From SYFY01 sp041752315 (GTDB taxonomy: Bacteria; Pseudomonadota; Gammaproteobacteria; Pseudomonadales; Azotimanducaceae): a DNA stretch of 64,000 nucleotides. Made by a program: the position numbers and the translations under genes. Shown one piece after another: positions 34,406-42,745 of the stretch. The notes under the pieces are model-generated. The model saw nothing but the letters and a program-made list of their open reading frames with translations, was not told where the DNA came from and did no database searches. Where the stretch lies: the NCBI GenBank assembly GCA_041752315.1, contig JBGSHJ010000036.1, forward strand, positions 1-64,000, given 5' to 3'. Position 1 is the stretch's first letter. Every line of letters starts with the position of its first letter.

Positions 34406-35973
34406 CCGGCCATCCCGTGACACAGCGCACCGACGTGTGCATCCTCGGCGCAGGGCTGGCAGGACTCTCGCTCGCACGCCAGCTGCATCAACGCAAGCCG
34501 GACCTCTCGATCACCCTGGTCGAACACCGGCGGTATCCCGTGGTCGAAGCGGCACACAAGGTTGGCGAGTCAACGGTCGAAATTGCCTCGCATTATTTTT
34601 CCGAGATGCTGGGCCTGCGCGAGCACATGCGCCAGCAGCAATTGCCGAAGTTCGGTTTGCGCCTGTTTTTCCGCGGCGAGCAGGCCATCACCGATGATGT
34701 ATCGCGTTATGACGAAGTGGGTCCGAGCACGGTGCTGCCGATACCCACCTTCCAGATCGATCGCGGTCGCTTCGAAAATCATCTCGCTGCCGAGTGCCGT
34801 GCCCAGGGCAGCGCACTCCTCGATCGAACCACCATCCGGAACATCGAACTATCGGCAGGACAGCATCGTGTGACCGTCCGCAATGACGAAGGCGAGCAGA
34901 CCATCCAGTGCCGGTATCTGGTCGATGCCAGTGGACGCCGCGCCTGGCTGCGCACACAGGGAGCGCTGGAGAAGGAACTCAATCACGACAACCATGCGGT
35001 CTGGTTTCGGGTGGAAGGCAGCCTTGATGTGGACAGCTGGAGCCAGAACCAGGAGTGGCTGGCACGTTGTCACGGTTCTCCGCGTCGGCTGAGCACCACG
35101 CACTTCACCGGTCCCGGTTACTGGGTCTGGCTGATCCCGCTTGCATCGGGTACGACCAGTGTGGGTGTTGTCTTCGATCCGACACTGGTGTCCCTGGAGA
35201 CGGTGAATACCCACGAACGATTCATGCGCTGGCTGGCCGTTGAACATCCCATCGTCGCAGCAGTGGTTGGTTCACGGACGGTGCTCGATTTTCACGTGCT
35301 GAAACACTACGCCGTTGGCAGCAAGCAAGTGATGTCCGGCGATGGCTGGATGACCACCGGTGATGCCGGTCCTTTCTCCGATCCATTTTATTCACCCGGC
35401 AGCGACTTCATTGCCCTGGCCAACGGCTTCATCACCGAACTGATTGCAACGGATGCACCCAACGAACGTTTTACCGAGTACCAGCGACATTTCATGGGGT
35501 TTTTCACCAACACCATGTCGATCTATCGCGGCCTGTATCCGTGCATGGGGCATCGCGACCTGATGCTCGTCAAGACCCTTTGGGACTTCACTTACTACTG
35601 GGCGGTCCTTTCGAAGCTCTTTTTTACCGGCCGTTACACCGACCCTGCGTTCATGGCGTCGGCACAACCCCCGCTGCTCCGCGCAGCGGCGTTGAACAGT
35701 CGATTGCAACGGCAGCTCAAAGGCGCTGCCGGACGAGGCATGCGGGTCGGTGGTGAGTCCGGCTTTCATGACTATCACTCGATCCCGCTGTTCCACCGGA
35801 TGAAAGACGCGCTGCTGCGCGGCGACTCCGATCATGCCCGGGACGAACTGGACGCTGACGTCGACTCACTGGACCGCATGGCCACTGAACTCAATCGCTG
35901 GATCGTGAAGATACAGGCGGGTGAGCGTGTTCCTCCGCTTGGTTCCTTCGCCAATCATCCGGCTTTTTCCTGA
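34402..35973 (+). CDS. Flavin-dependent halogenase-like protein 1
   Basis: A 523-residue FAD protein. GAGLAG lies at residues 16-21, KVGESTVE follows, and the WxWxIP halogenase motif is present as W241-V-W-L-I-P246. DAGPFSDPFYSPG marks the FAD/channel region. The WxWxIP motif separates flavin-dependent halogenases from related monooxygenases. Brominated xanthomonadins require halogenation of an aryl polyene, so halogenation of the aryl head or chain is a plausible role. No flavin reductase lies in the locus. Start is ATG 34402, coupled to the CLF-like gene. Activity is inferred from motif and context. Confidence 0.8.
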   Translation: MTGHPVTQRTDVCILGAGLAGLSLARQLHQRKPDLSITLVEHRRYPVVEAAHKVGESTVEIASHYFSEMLGLREHMRQQQLPKFGLRLFFRGEQAITDDVSRYDEVGPSTVLPIPTFQIDRGRFENHLAAECRAQGSALLDRTTIRNIELSAGQHRVTVRNDEGEQTIQCRYLVDASGRRAWLRTQGALEKELNHDNHAVWFRVEGSLDVDSWSQNQEWLARCHGSPRRLSTTHFTGPGYWVWLIPLASGTTSVGVVFDPTLVSLETVNTHERFMRWLAVEHPIVAAVVGSRTVLDFHVLKHYAVGSKQVMSGDGWMTTGDAGPFSDPFYSPGSDFIALANGFITELIATDAPNERFTEYQRHFMGFFTNTMSIYRGLYPCMGHRDLMLVKTLWDFTYYWAVLSKLFFTGRYTDPAFMASAQPPLLRAAALNSRLQRQLKGAAGRGMRVGGESGFHDYHSIPLFHRMKDALLRGDSDHARDELDADVDSLDRMATELNRWIVKIQAGERVPPLGSFANHPAFS

Positions 35974-35974
35974 G

Positions 35975-36910
35975 TCACCCAGGTCGACGAGTAAGCTCAT
36001 CCGACTCGGGTGGTGCCCAGAAATCAAACAGGTTGAACCACGCATAGGGCGAAGCGATGACGTGCCGCTCCAGGCGTTGCACATAGTCCGCCATCGCCAA
36101 CTCGATCGCGGCCTTCCGGTCCTGCCTGTCGACGTTGAATTCCGGCCGGAGCACCTCGGTGTGGATTTCATAGCCTGTAGCCGAGAGCCGGCAGAACACG
36201 CAGAGAATGGGTACCCGGAACACGCTGGCAATCAGGAACGGACCTTGCGGAAACCAGGCGGTCCGACCGAGGAACGTATGCGGCGAGGTGCGGTCCCCGG
36301 CACGACGCCGGTCGGCCAGAAAACCGACCCAGTCACCCAGTTTCAGGGCATCCCCGATCGCCAGCCCCAGGGCAACAGGGTCCTTGCTCGCATCAATGAT
36401 CAACTCCGCAAATCCCGGTTCAACCTCCTCCATGATCGACATGAACCGCGCGTTCACTGCCTTGTCGAGAATGATGCGCAGTCGGACACCCCCGAGTTGC
36501 GGACCGAGCACCCGGGCTGCTTCAAAGGAGCCGAAGTGGGCCGCCAGTACGACGCCTGACCGGTTGTTGCGCAGGACTTCATCAAATTCGGGATCCAGCA
36601 CAAAGGTGACCGGAATGCGATGCCCTTCGCCCAGCAGGAAATAGACACGATCGCCCGCCACCGCTGCAAAACGATGGAAATGTCGCAGACTGTCGAACCA
36701 GGTAGCCGGTCGACCGAGAACCCTGCCGAGGTAATCCAGCGAAGCCCTGCGTTCAGGCCCACGCCGGATCAGGAAATACACGCTGACCGGCCACAGCAGG
36801 GCATGCAGCACCCCACGACCGAGATGCCGGGCCACCCACAGCAGAAAACGCAAGCCGAGCGTTGTGCCAGCCTCAGGTCGCGACTGCCAATCCGAGCCGG
36901 ATCCGCTCAT
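35975..36910 (-). CDS. LpxL/LPLAT-family acyltransferase of the pigment locus
   Basis: About 311 residues. A hydrophobic N-terminal segment (VLHALLWPVSVYFLI) is followed by the HX4E catalytic motif VLAAHFGSFEAARVLG, the typical signature of lipid A acyltransferase-like LPLATs. LADRRRAGDRTSPHTFLGR follows. Such an enzyme in aryl-polyene loci is thought to attach the polyene to, or acylate, its lipid anchor. Start ATG 36910 overlaps the upstream AMP-ligase stop by 4 bp. Confidence 0.83.
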   Translation of the reverse strand: MSGSGSDWQSRPEAGTTLGLRFLLWVARHLGRGVLHALLWPVSVYFLIRRGPERRASLDYLGRVLGRPATWFDSLRHFHRFAAVAGDRVYFLLGEGHRIPVTFVLDPEFDEVLRNNRSGVVLAAHFGSFEAARVLGPQLGGVRLRIILDKAVNARFMSIMEEVEPGFAELIIDASKDPVALGLAIGDALKLGDWVGFLADRRRAGDRTSPHTFLGRTAWFPQGPFLIASVFRVPILCVFCRLSATGYEIHTEVLRPEFNVDRQDRKAAIELAMADYVQRLERHVIASPYAWFNLFDFWAPPESDELTRRPG

Positions 36911-38256
36911 CCTGGGGGTGTACCCAGGCTGGCAAGCAGTTCGGTCAGCGCCGCATGCTGCAGTTTGCTGGTGGCGTCGCGGGGCAGTGCGGCCGCCCGG
37001 AACAAAGGCCTCGGCAGAAAAACCGGGTCGATACATTGGGCCAGCGCGTCCCGCAGCTGGCGATCGCTCAGGTCCGGCGCAACCACCACCGCCCCCAGCC
37101 GGCCGGTTACCGGCAGATCATGATCTTCCGGCAGGTAAAACAGGCCATCGACCACACCGTCGATGGCGGTCAGCAAACCGTTCAGGCGGGCCAGCGACTC
37201 GCGCTTGCCACCCACCTTGACCACATCCGTGGTACGGCCAAGCAGTTGAAAACGTCCGTCTTCAGCGACTGCAAACAAGTCTGCCAACACCACCGGCCAA
37301 TCAAGGTACGGGTGATGCACCTCGACCACCCCGTCGGCAAAACCCAGTTGGAAACAGTCGAAAAAACACCAGCTGGATTCACGCGCCGGCAGCCTGTAGG
37401 CCAGGGAGCCCACCTCGCTGCATCCATAGATCTCCAGCACGGTCGATCGCAAATGGGCTTCGGCGGCGGTCACGAGCGATGGTTCCAGCGGTGCCGTGGC
37501 ACTGACGATCAGGTCGACCGGTCGACGAGGCGAAGGCGCCCTCGTCAGTGCACGCAAGTGCAGGGGCGTCGTGACGAGCATGCATGAACCAAGAGATTCA
37601 TTGAGGGCCGAAACCACATCGCGGGGGAAAAAATCCGGTCCGCAGTGCACGATCAAAGGTGCAATCGTCGGCAGCAGCATCGCCCACTCCAGGCCGTACA
37701 TGTGCCAGGGCGGAACCGTCGCCACCAGCAGCACAGGGGCCGCCGGAGGCTGCGCCACGTAGCGCCAGTGTACTTCCCGCCACTCACCAAACATCGCCCA
37801 GGTCTTGGTGTGGGATTGGGGCTCACCCGTGCTGCCGGAGGTGAAGACGATGGCAACCACCGTGTCCGGCGCAGGTGTAAAGGTACCGGCTTCGCCCTGC
37901 GAACCCGGATCGAGCGCCAGGATCAGGTCTGCTTCGACATGATGGGGCGCCAGTTCCTGATCGCTGACTACCGTGGTACGTGGATACTCCGTCCTGAGGC
38001 GCTGCGCGGTTTCGCCATCACGCTTGCCTGGCAGCAGGTTGATCTGCCCCCGCGTGATGACCGCAAAAAACACCACCATGAAGGCATAGCGGCTCTGGCA
38101 CAGATTGACGACATGCAGCCCGTCGGGCAACTGGCTGGCCACTTGCGCAACATCGGCACAGAACTGCCCGACAGTGATCTGCCGGTACCCGTTGCGCACA
38201 GGGACCAGTGCCAGGAGATCGCCCGCGGGCCTTGCCAGCAGCGGGCGCAGAGTCAT
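36907..38256 (-). CDS. AMP-binding aryl-acid/ACP ligase
   Basis: A 449-residue adenylate-forming enzyme. The P-loop motif is FTSGSTGEPQSHTK, the A5-type motif YGCSEVGS and the C-terminal catalytic Lys lies in DATSKLQ. In aryl-polyene and xanthomonadin loci the ligase activates hydroxybenzoate or hydroxycinnamate and loads it on the ACP. It is encoded between the ACP and the LPLAT genes with overlaps on both sides, so the three act together. Confidence 0.85.
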   Translation of the reverse strand: MTLRPLLARPAGDLLALVPVRNGYRQITVGQFCADVAQVASQLPDGLHVVNLCQSRYAFMVVFFAVITRGQINLLPGKRDGETAQRLRTEYPRTTVVSDQELAPHHVEADLILALDPGSQGEAGTFTPAPDTVVAIVFTSGSTGEPQSHTKTWAMFGEWREVHWRYVAQPPAAPVLLVATVPPWHMYGLEWAMLLPTIAPLIVHCGPDFFPRDVVSALNESLGSCMLVTTPLHLRALTRAPSPRRPVDLIVSATAPLEPSLVTAAEAHLRSTVLEIYGCSEVGSLAYRLPARESSWCFFDCFQLGFADGVVEVHHPYLDWPVVLADLFAVAEDGRFQLLGRTTDVVKVGGKRESLARLNGLLTAIDGVVDGLFYLPEDHDLPVTGRLGAVVVAPDLSDRQLRDALAQCIDPVFLPRPLFRAAALPRDATSKLQHAALTELLASLGTPPG

Positions 38257-38537
38257 GCCGCGCCGAGGCGGACGCCCGACTCCTGTTGCACGTGGGCCGT
38301 GAGATTGGCGAGGGTCGCGAAGATCTCGCGGGTTGCTTCGTCCTCGGCGGAGATATGCACGTTGTACCGTTCGGCGATGGCGACGGCGATCTCCAGCGCG
38401 TCGATCGAGTCAAGCCCGAGGCCGGAATCCTCGAACAGGATGGCCTCCGGATCGATATCCGCTGCACTGACGTCGGAGAGATTGAGTACCTCGACAATCA
38501 ATGTCGCGATCTCTCCCTGTTCTGGTGTTTGGCCCAT
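38253..38537 (-). CDS. Acyl carrier protein
   Basis: A 94-residue ACP. The phosphopantetheine site is GLGLDS44IDALE, and the surrounding helices are acidic as expected. It is the only ACP in the locus, whereas typical aryl-polyene clusters carry two (ApeE, ApeF). First gene of the minus-strand arm ACP-ligase-LPLAT, divergent from the second halogenase-like gene (107 bp apart). Confidence 0.88.
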   Translation of the reverse strand: MGQTPEQGEIATLIVEVLNLSDVSAADIDPEAILFEDSGLGLDSIDALEIAVAIAERYNVHISAEDEATREIFATLANLTAHVQQESGVRLGAA

Positions 38538-38644
38538 CGACTTGGCTAGACTGTGGTGAGGCCGGGATTGTCCAAGATGCCCTCGGCCATTTCAATGCGA
38601 AGAGACCACGATCACAGGACAATCGGATAATTCACGGACAGATC

Positions 38645-39949
38645 ATGCAGTCGACTGTGGATGTATTGGTTATCGGCGGTGGCCCGTCCGGTACCACAGC
38701 AGCTTCCTTTCTCGCAGAACAGGGTCGGTCCGTTCTCCTCCTGGAGAAAGACGAGCACCCCCGTTTTCACATCGGTGAATCGCTCCTGCCGAGCAATCTG
38801 CCCATTCTCGAACGCCTGGGCGTTCTGGCGCAGGTCGAAGCCATCGGTGTCTACAAACCCGGCGCCGATTTCACGGTCGCAGACTCCCAGGTGCAGCCGT
38901 TTCCCTTTGCCCGGGCGCTGGGTGATACACCAGACCATGCCTGGCAGGTCAAACGCTCGGAGTTCGACCAGATCCTCTTCGAGAACTGCAAACGATTTGG
39001 CGTCGATGCGCGGCAGAAGCACCAGGTCACCGAGGTCACCCCTGTGGCGAGAGGGCACCAGGTTCGTTTCCGCAATGCCGCGGGAGAAACCGGGGAAGTC
39101 ACCGCCCGATTTGTCATCGATGCCAGTGGCCGCGACGGATTCCTCGCCCGCAAGCAGGGCTGGCGCAAGAAAAACCCGGGCCACGCCAGCGCCGCAGTAT
39201 TCGGACACTTCACCAACGTCGTTCGGCGCGAAGGTGCGCTGGAAGGCAATATCAGCGTGTACTGGTTCGAACAGGGCTGGGTCTGGATGATCCCTCTGCG
39301 CGACGGGGTCATGAGCATCGGCGCCGTCTGCTGGCCGGAGTACCTGCGAACCCGCAACGTCGATCTCGAGACGTTCCTGCGCAACACGCTCGCCCAGATT
39401 CCGGATGCACAGGCCCGGGTGAAGGAGGCGATCGCGGTTTCGCCGATCAATGCCACCGGCAACTATTCCTACCGTTCAGAAAAGATCTGGGGTGATGGTT
39501 TTCTGCTGGTCGGTGATGCCTATGCGTTCATTGACCCGGTCTTTTCCAGCGGTGTCTATCTGGCCATGAACAGTGGGCAGCGATGTACTCCGGCCGTGGA
39601 TGCCTGGCTGAATGGCGAGTACGAAGCCTATGCCCATGAATGCCGCAACTATCACAGGATGGTCGAACGCAAGATCTATTCCTTCTCCTGGTTCATCTAC
39701 CGTTTTACCACCCCGACGATGCGCGAACTGTTTCGCGGTCCCCGCAATGACTGGCAGGTCGAACAGGCCGTCATCGCCATGCTGGTTGGCGACGGGGACG
39801 GTTCACCGCTGATCCGCTCGCGATTGAGAATCTTCAAGACGCTCTACATGCTGTTCCGGCTGAAGCGCTTGCCTGAGTCGACGAGGGCCTGGTGGAAACG
39901 GTGGCGCAACGCACGTGTCCAGTTCACTGACGAGACCATACTGTCGTGA
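38645..39949 (+). CDS. Flavin-dependent halogenase-like protein 2
   Basis: A 434-residue FAD protein of the PltA/CmlS-like group. GGGPSG is at residues 11-16, FHIGESLLPSN follows and W212-V-W-M-I-P217 is the WxWxIP motif. DAYAFIDPVFSSGVYLAM is the substrate-side FAD loop. This type often acts on carrier-protein-bound substrates. It is only distantly related to the halogenase-like protein at 34402. It is divergent from the ACP gene and followed directly by the chorismatase gene. Some relatives are epoxidases or reductases, so halogenation is probable but unproven. Confidence 0.8.
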   Translation: MQSTVDVLVIGGGPSGTTAASFLAEQGRSVLLLEKDEHPRFHIGESLLPSNLPILERLGVLAQVEAIGVYKPGADFTVADSQVQPFPFARALGDTPDHAWQVKRSEFDQILFENCKRFGVDARQKHQVTEVTPVARGHQVRFRNAAGETGEVTARFVIDASGRDGFLARKQGWRKKNPGHASAAVFGHFTNVVRREGALEGNISVYWFEQGWVWMIPLRDGVMSIGAVCWPEYLRTRNVDLETFLRNTLAQIPDAQARVKEAIAVSPINATGNYSYRSEKIWGDGFLLVGDAYAFIDPVFSSGVYLAMNSGQRCTPAVDAWLNGEYEAYAHECRNYHRMVERKIYSFSWFIYRFTTPTMRELFRGPRNDWQVEQAVIAMLVGDGDGSPLIRSRLRIFKTLYMLFRLKRLPESTRAWWKRWRNARVQFTDETILS

Positions 39950-39989
39950 CAGCAGAACGACCGGGTGCCACGCCGGCGAGGTCAGTGCC

Positions 39990-40922
39990 TTGCAGTTGAC
40001 GTTTCGTTTTGGCAGCGCCTCTACCCGCCTGGTGGCCTCTGCGGAAGACGCCGTGCTGGAACTGCCACACGCCGTGCTGGACGGTCCAGGGTTCGAGCGG
40101 TGGCTGCTGCCCGACGACATGACGTTTGCCGGTTTGTCGGCCGGTGGTGTTCATTGGTGGCGCAGTGAAAACCATGCGCTGGCCATTGTGCATCGGCCGG
40201 TCGGTCAGGGTTCCATGGTGGAGCTGTCACGCGGGATCTATCAGCAGTTGCTGGCGGGCTTGTCGGGTCAGGGTCCGAGTCGATTCTGGAACTTCATCCC
40301 CGGTATCAATCAGGCGTGTGGAGAACTGGACCACTACAAGCTGTTCTGTCTGGGGCGGGCCGAAGCGTTTGCACCCTGGTCCGCAGGCAATGACAACACG
40401 CGACTGCCCGCAGCATCTGCGGTCGGAACTCCTGACAACGAACTCACCGTGGTGATGTTGTGCACCACCGCGTCCATGATCCCCATCGAAAATCCCCAGC
40501 AGGTTCCGGCCTATCGATACCCTTCGCGCTATGGTCCGCGTTCGCCGAGCTTTGCGCGCGGCAGCCTGGTCGGGTCTGCCTCGAGAACGTTGTACGTATC
40601 GGGCACGGCCAGCATCCGCCAGAGTGAATCGATGCATGAAGGTGAGCCGGCTGCCCAGTTGGCGCTGGCTTGTGACAACATCGATCTGGTCGTGCGCGCC
40701 AGTGAGTCTGCGGAAGGAAACACCAACCACCGTGCGATGAAGGACGCGGCCGAATCGGTGCGCATGTATCTGCGCAACCCGAGTGACTGGGATCTTGTCC
40801 GGCACCAGGCCAGACAGAGACTCGCGCCTGACTCCGGCGTGTTCAATGTCATCCAGGCCGACATCTGCCGGCCTGAGCTGCTGCTGGAGGTCGAAGCCTG
40901 CCTCAGACTGCCCGCAGTCTGA
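39990..40922 (+). CDS. xanB2: Chorismatase (XanB2/FkbO/Hyg5 family)
   Basis: About 310 residues. The chorismatase signature YRYPSRYGPRSPSFARG and the LYVSGTASIRQSES.HEG segment are clear, as is the WNFIPGIN region. XanB2 splits chorismate into 3- and 4-hydroxybenzoate, the starters for xanthomonadin and ubiquinone. The start is uncertain: TTG 39990 has GGCGAGG upstream, while GTG 39915 overlaps the halogenase-like gene and yields an N terminus unlike the family. Location beside the ligase/ACP/ketosynthase genes supports a starter-supply role. Confidence 0.85.
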   Translation: MQLTFRFGSASTRLVASAEDAVLELPHAVLDGPGFERWLLPDDMTFAGLSAGGVHWWRSENHALAIVHRPVGQGSMVELSRGIYQQLLAGLSGQGPSRFWNFIPGINQACGELDHYKLFCLGRAEAFAPWSAGNDNTRLPAASAVGTPDNELTVVMLCTTASMIPIENPQQVPAYRYPSRYGPRSPSFARGSLVGSASRTLYVSGTASIRQSESMHEGEPAAQLALACDNIDLVVRASESAEGNTNHRAMKDAAESVRMYLRNPSDWDLVRHQARQRLAPDSGVFNVIQADICRPELLLEVEACLRLPAV

Positions 40923-40937
40923 TTCGCAGCGTTGGCG

Positions 40938-42596
40938 TCAATCGAATACCGGCTTTCCGGAGGCATGCCGGCCGGCCAGAAAGCCAAACACCATGCCCGG
41001 AGCAATCGTGCCGCCTGCGCCGCCATAGGTCATGCCCATGGGCGACGCCATGACATTGCCCGCTGCATACAGACCCTCGATCGGCTGGCCATCCACGTCC
41101 AGCACATTGGCATTCACGTCGGTTTTAGGCCCTCCCTTGGTACCCAGCGCCCCACTCTTCACTTCAATCGCAAAATACGGTCCCTTGTCGATCGCGCCGA
41201 GAGATGCCCGGGTGCTGCCGCGCAACTGCGCGTCGCCCCACCATTGGTCATGCGCTGCCTCTCCGCGACCAAAGTCTTCATCGCGACCCGCAGCAACCTG
41301 CGTATTCCAGCGCTCGACCGTGGCTACCAGCGGGTCCGCAGGGACAGCCAGCTTGCCGGCCAGCCCCGCGAGTGTTGATGCACTGGTCACCCACTGTGGC
41401 GGAGGCTCGCCGGGTTTGCCACCCGTGATCGGAAATCCGTACCGATCGATGTAACCCTGGTCGAGAATCATCCAGCACGGCAGATTGGCGTAGTCGAATG
41501 CGGAGACATCCTGATCATGAAAGGCAGCACCGATGGCGTTGTAGTTCGCCGATTCATTGGTGAAGCGCTTCCCTTTCCGATTCACCATGATGCAGCGTGG
41601 CAGGGAACGTATGCCGGCGATCAGGGTAACGCCGGTAGCAACCTCCTCCCTGGGCACTTCCGCGACCGGCATCCACCACGCTTCACGCATGTTGCCGAGC
41701 ATGGCCCCGGCCCGCATCGCCATCTTCAGACCATCACCGGTATTCGTGTTGATGGAAACCGGATGGGTCATCGGACCACGCAGGAAGGCACGCTTTAACT
41801 CCTCATTCCATTCAAAGCCGCCGGTGGCAAGGATCACGGCATCACACTCGATGCTCCGGACACCTTTTTTTGATTCGATGACAAGCCCGCGCACCCTTCG
41901 CCTGCGCGCGCCTCCGCCCTTGCCTTTGCGTATGACCAGATCCAACGCGCGTGTGCTGGTGACGGGTTTGATGCCTCGATCCAGGCAACCACGGAGCAGC
42001 CGCCCGATCAGTGCCTGACCGCTGGCGCGTTCGTGATGCAGACTTCGCCGCTCGAGTTCTCCGGCCGCTATCGGCTCGGGTACGGCCTGACCGAGTGGTG
42101 TGTCATGGATCGACAGTCGGGCGTCGGGGTAGTACGGCGACGGCGTCACCCGGTGTTCCCATTTGCCGAGTTCCTTGAACGAAAACGGCGGCGTGTCGAG
42201 CGAACGTCCGCCACCGGTCTTGCCGCCCGGAAATTCGGCGTGGTAATCCGGAAAGTTCCCGATCGTCCTGAATTGCACTGGTGTGTTCTCGCAAAGATAC
42301 CGAACCATGAGCGGTCCGGCATCGACGAAGGCTTCGGCCATGTGCTGCTCGATGAGCCCGTGTGACATGGACATGAGGTAGGTGATCGCCTCCTGGCGGC
42401 TATCCTGAACCCCCAGTGCCTGTTCCAGATGGTTATTCGGAATCCACACCATGCCACCCGACCAGGCGGTGGTCCCACCGACCTTGTCGGCTTTTTCGAA
42501 GACTCTGACTCTGGCACCCGCATCATGTGCGGCGATCGCTGCAGTCAGTCCTGAACCGCCGGTACCCAGTACAACAACCTTCCGCTGCCTGCCCAT
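40938..42596 (-). CDS. FAD-binding dehydrogenase, 3-ketosteroid-delta1-dehydrogenase-like
   Basis: A 552-residue flavoprotein of the KstD/fumarate-reductase family. The FAD motif is VVVLGTGGSGLTAA and the glycine-rich EKADKVGGTTAWSGGMVWIP follows. The C-terminal AAGNVMASPMGMTYGGAGGTIAPGMVFGFLAG carries the Tyr expected at the active site. ATG 42596 has GGAG 7 nt upstream. It could introduce a double bond into a ketosteroid or similar ring ketone. It is convergent with the pigment locus and divergent from a lipoprotein gene. Confidence 0.83.
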   Translation of the reverse strand: MGRQRKVVVLGTGGSGLTAAIAAHDAGARVRVFEKADKVGGTTAWSGGMVWIPNNHLEQALGVQDSRQEAITYLMSMSHGLIEQHMAEAFVDAGPLMVRYLCENTPVQFRTIGNFPDYHAEFPGGKTGGGRSLDTPPFSFKELGKWEHRVTPSPYYPDARLSIHDTPLGQAVPEPIAAGELERRSLHHERASGQALIGRLLRGCLDRGIKPVTSTRALDLVIRKGKGGGARRRRVRGLVIESKKGVRSIECDAVILATGGFEWNEELKRAFLRGPMTHPVSINTNTGDGLKMAMRAGAMLGNMREAWWMPVAEVPREEVATGVTLIAGIRSLPRCIMVNRKGKRFTNESANYNAIGAAFHDQDVSAFDYANLPCWMILDQGYIDRYGFPITGGKPGEPPPQWVTSASTLAGLAGKLAVPADPLVATVERWNTQVAAGRDEDFGRGEAAHDQWWGDAQLRGSTRASLGAIDKGPYFAIEVKSGALGTKGGPKTDVNANVLDVDGQPIEGLYAAGNVMASPMGMTYGGAGGTIAPGMVFGFLAGRHASGKPVFD

Positions 42597-42745
42597 CACT
42601 GTTCTCCGCTGACGTCTCCAGTCAGGCGAAGTCTACCAAGGTTCGGCACAGCGGATTTTCCTGTCACGGCGCAAGCTTGCCTGCAGCACCACCTTTCCTT
42701 ACCTTGTATGTACAGGGACGAGTATTCACCGGGGAGCGAACAGAC

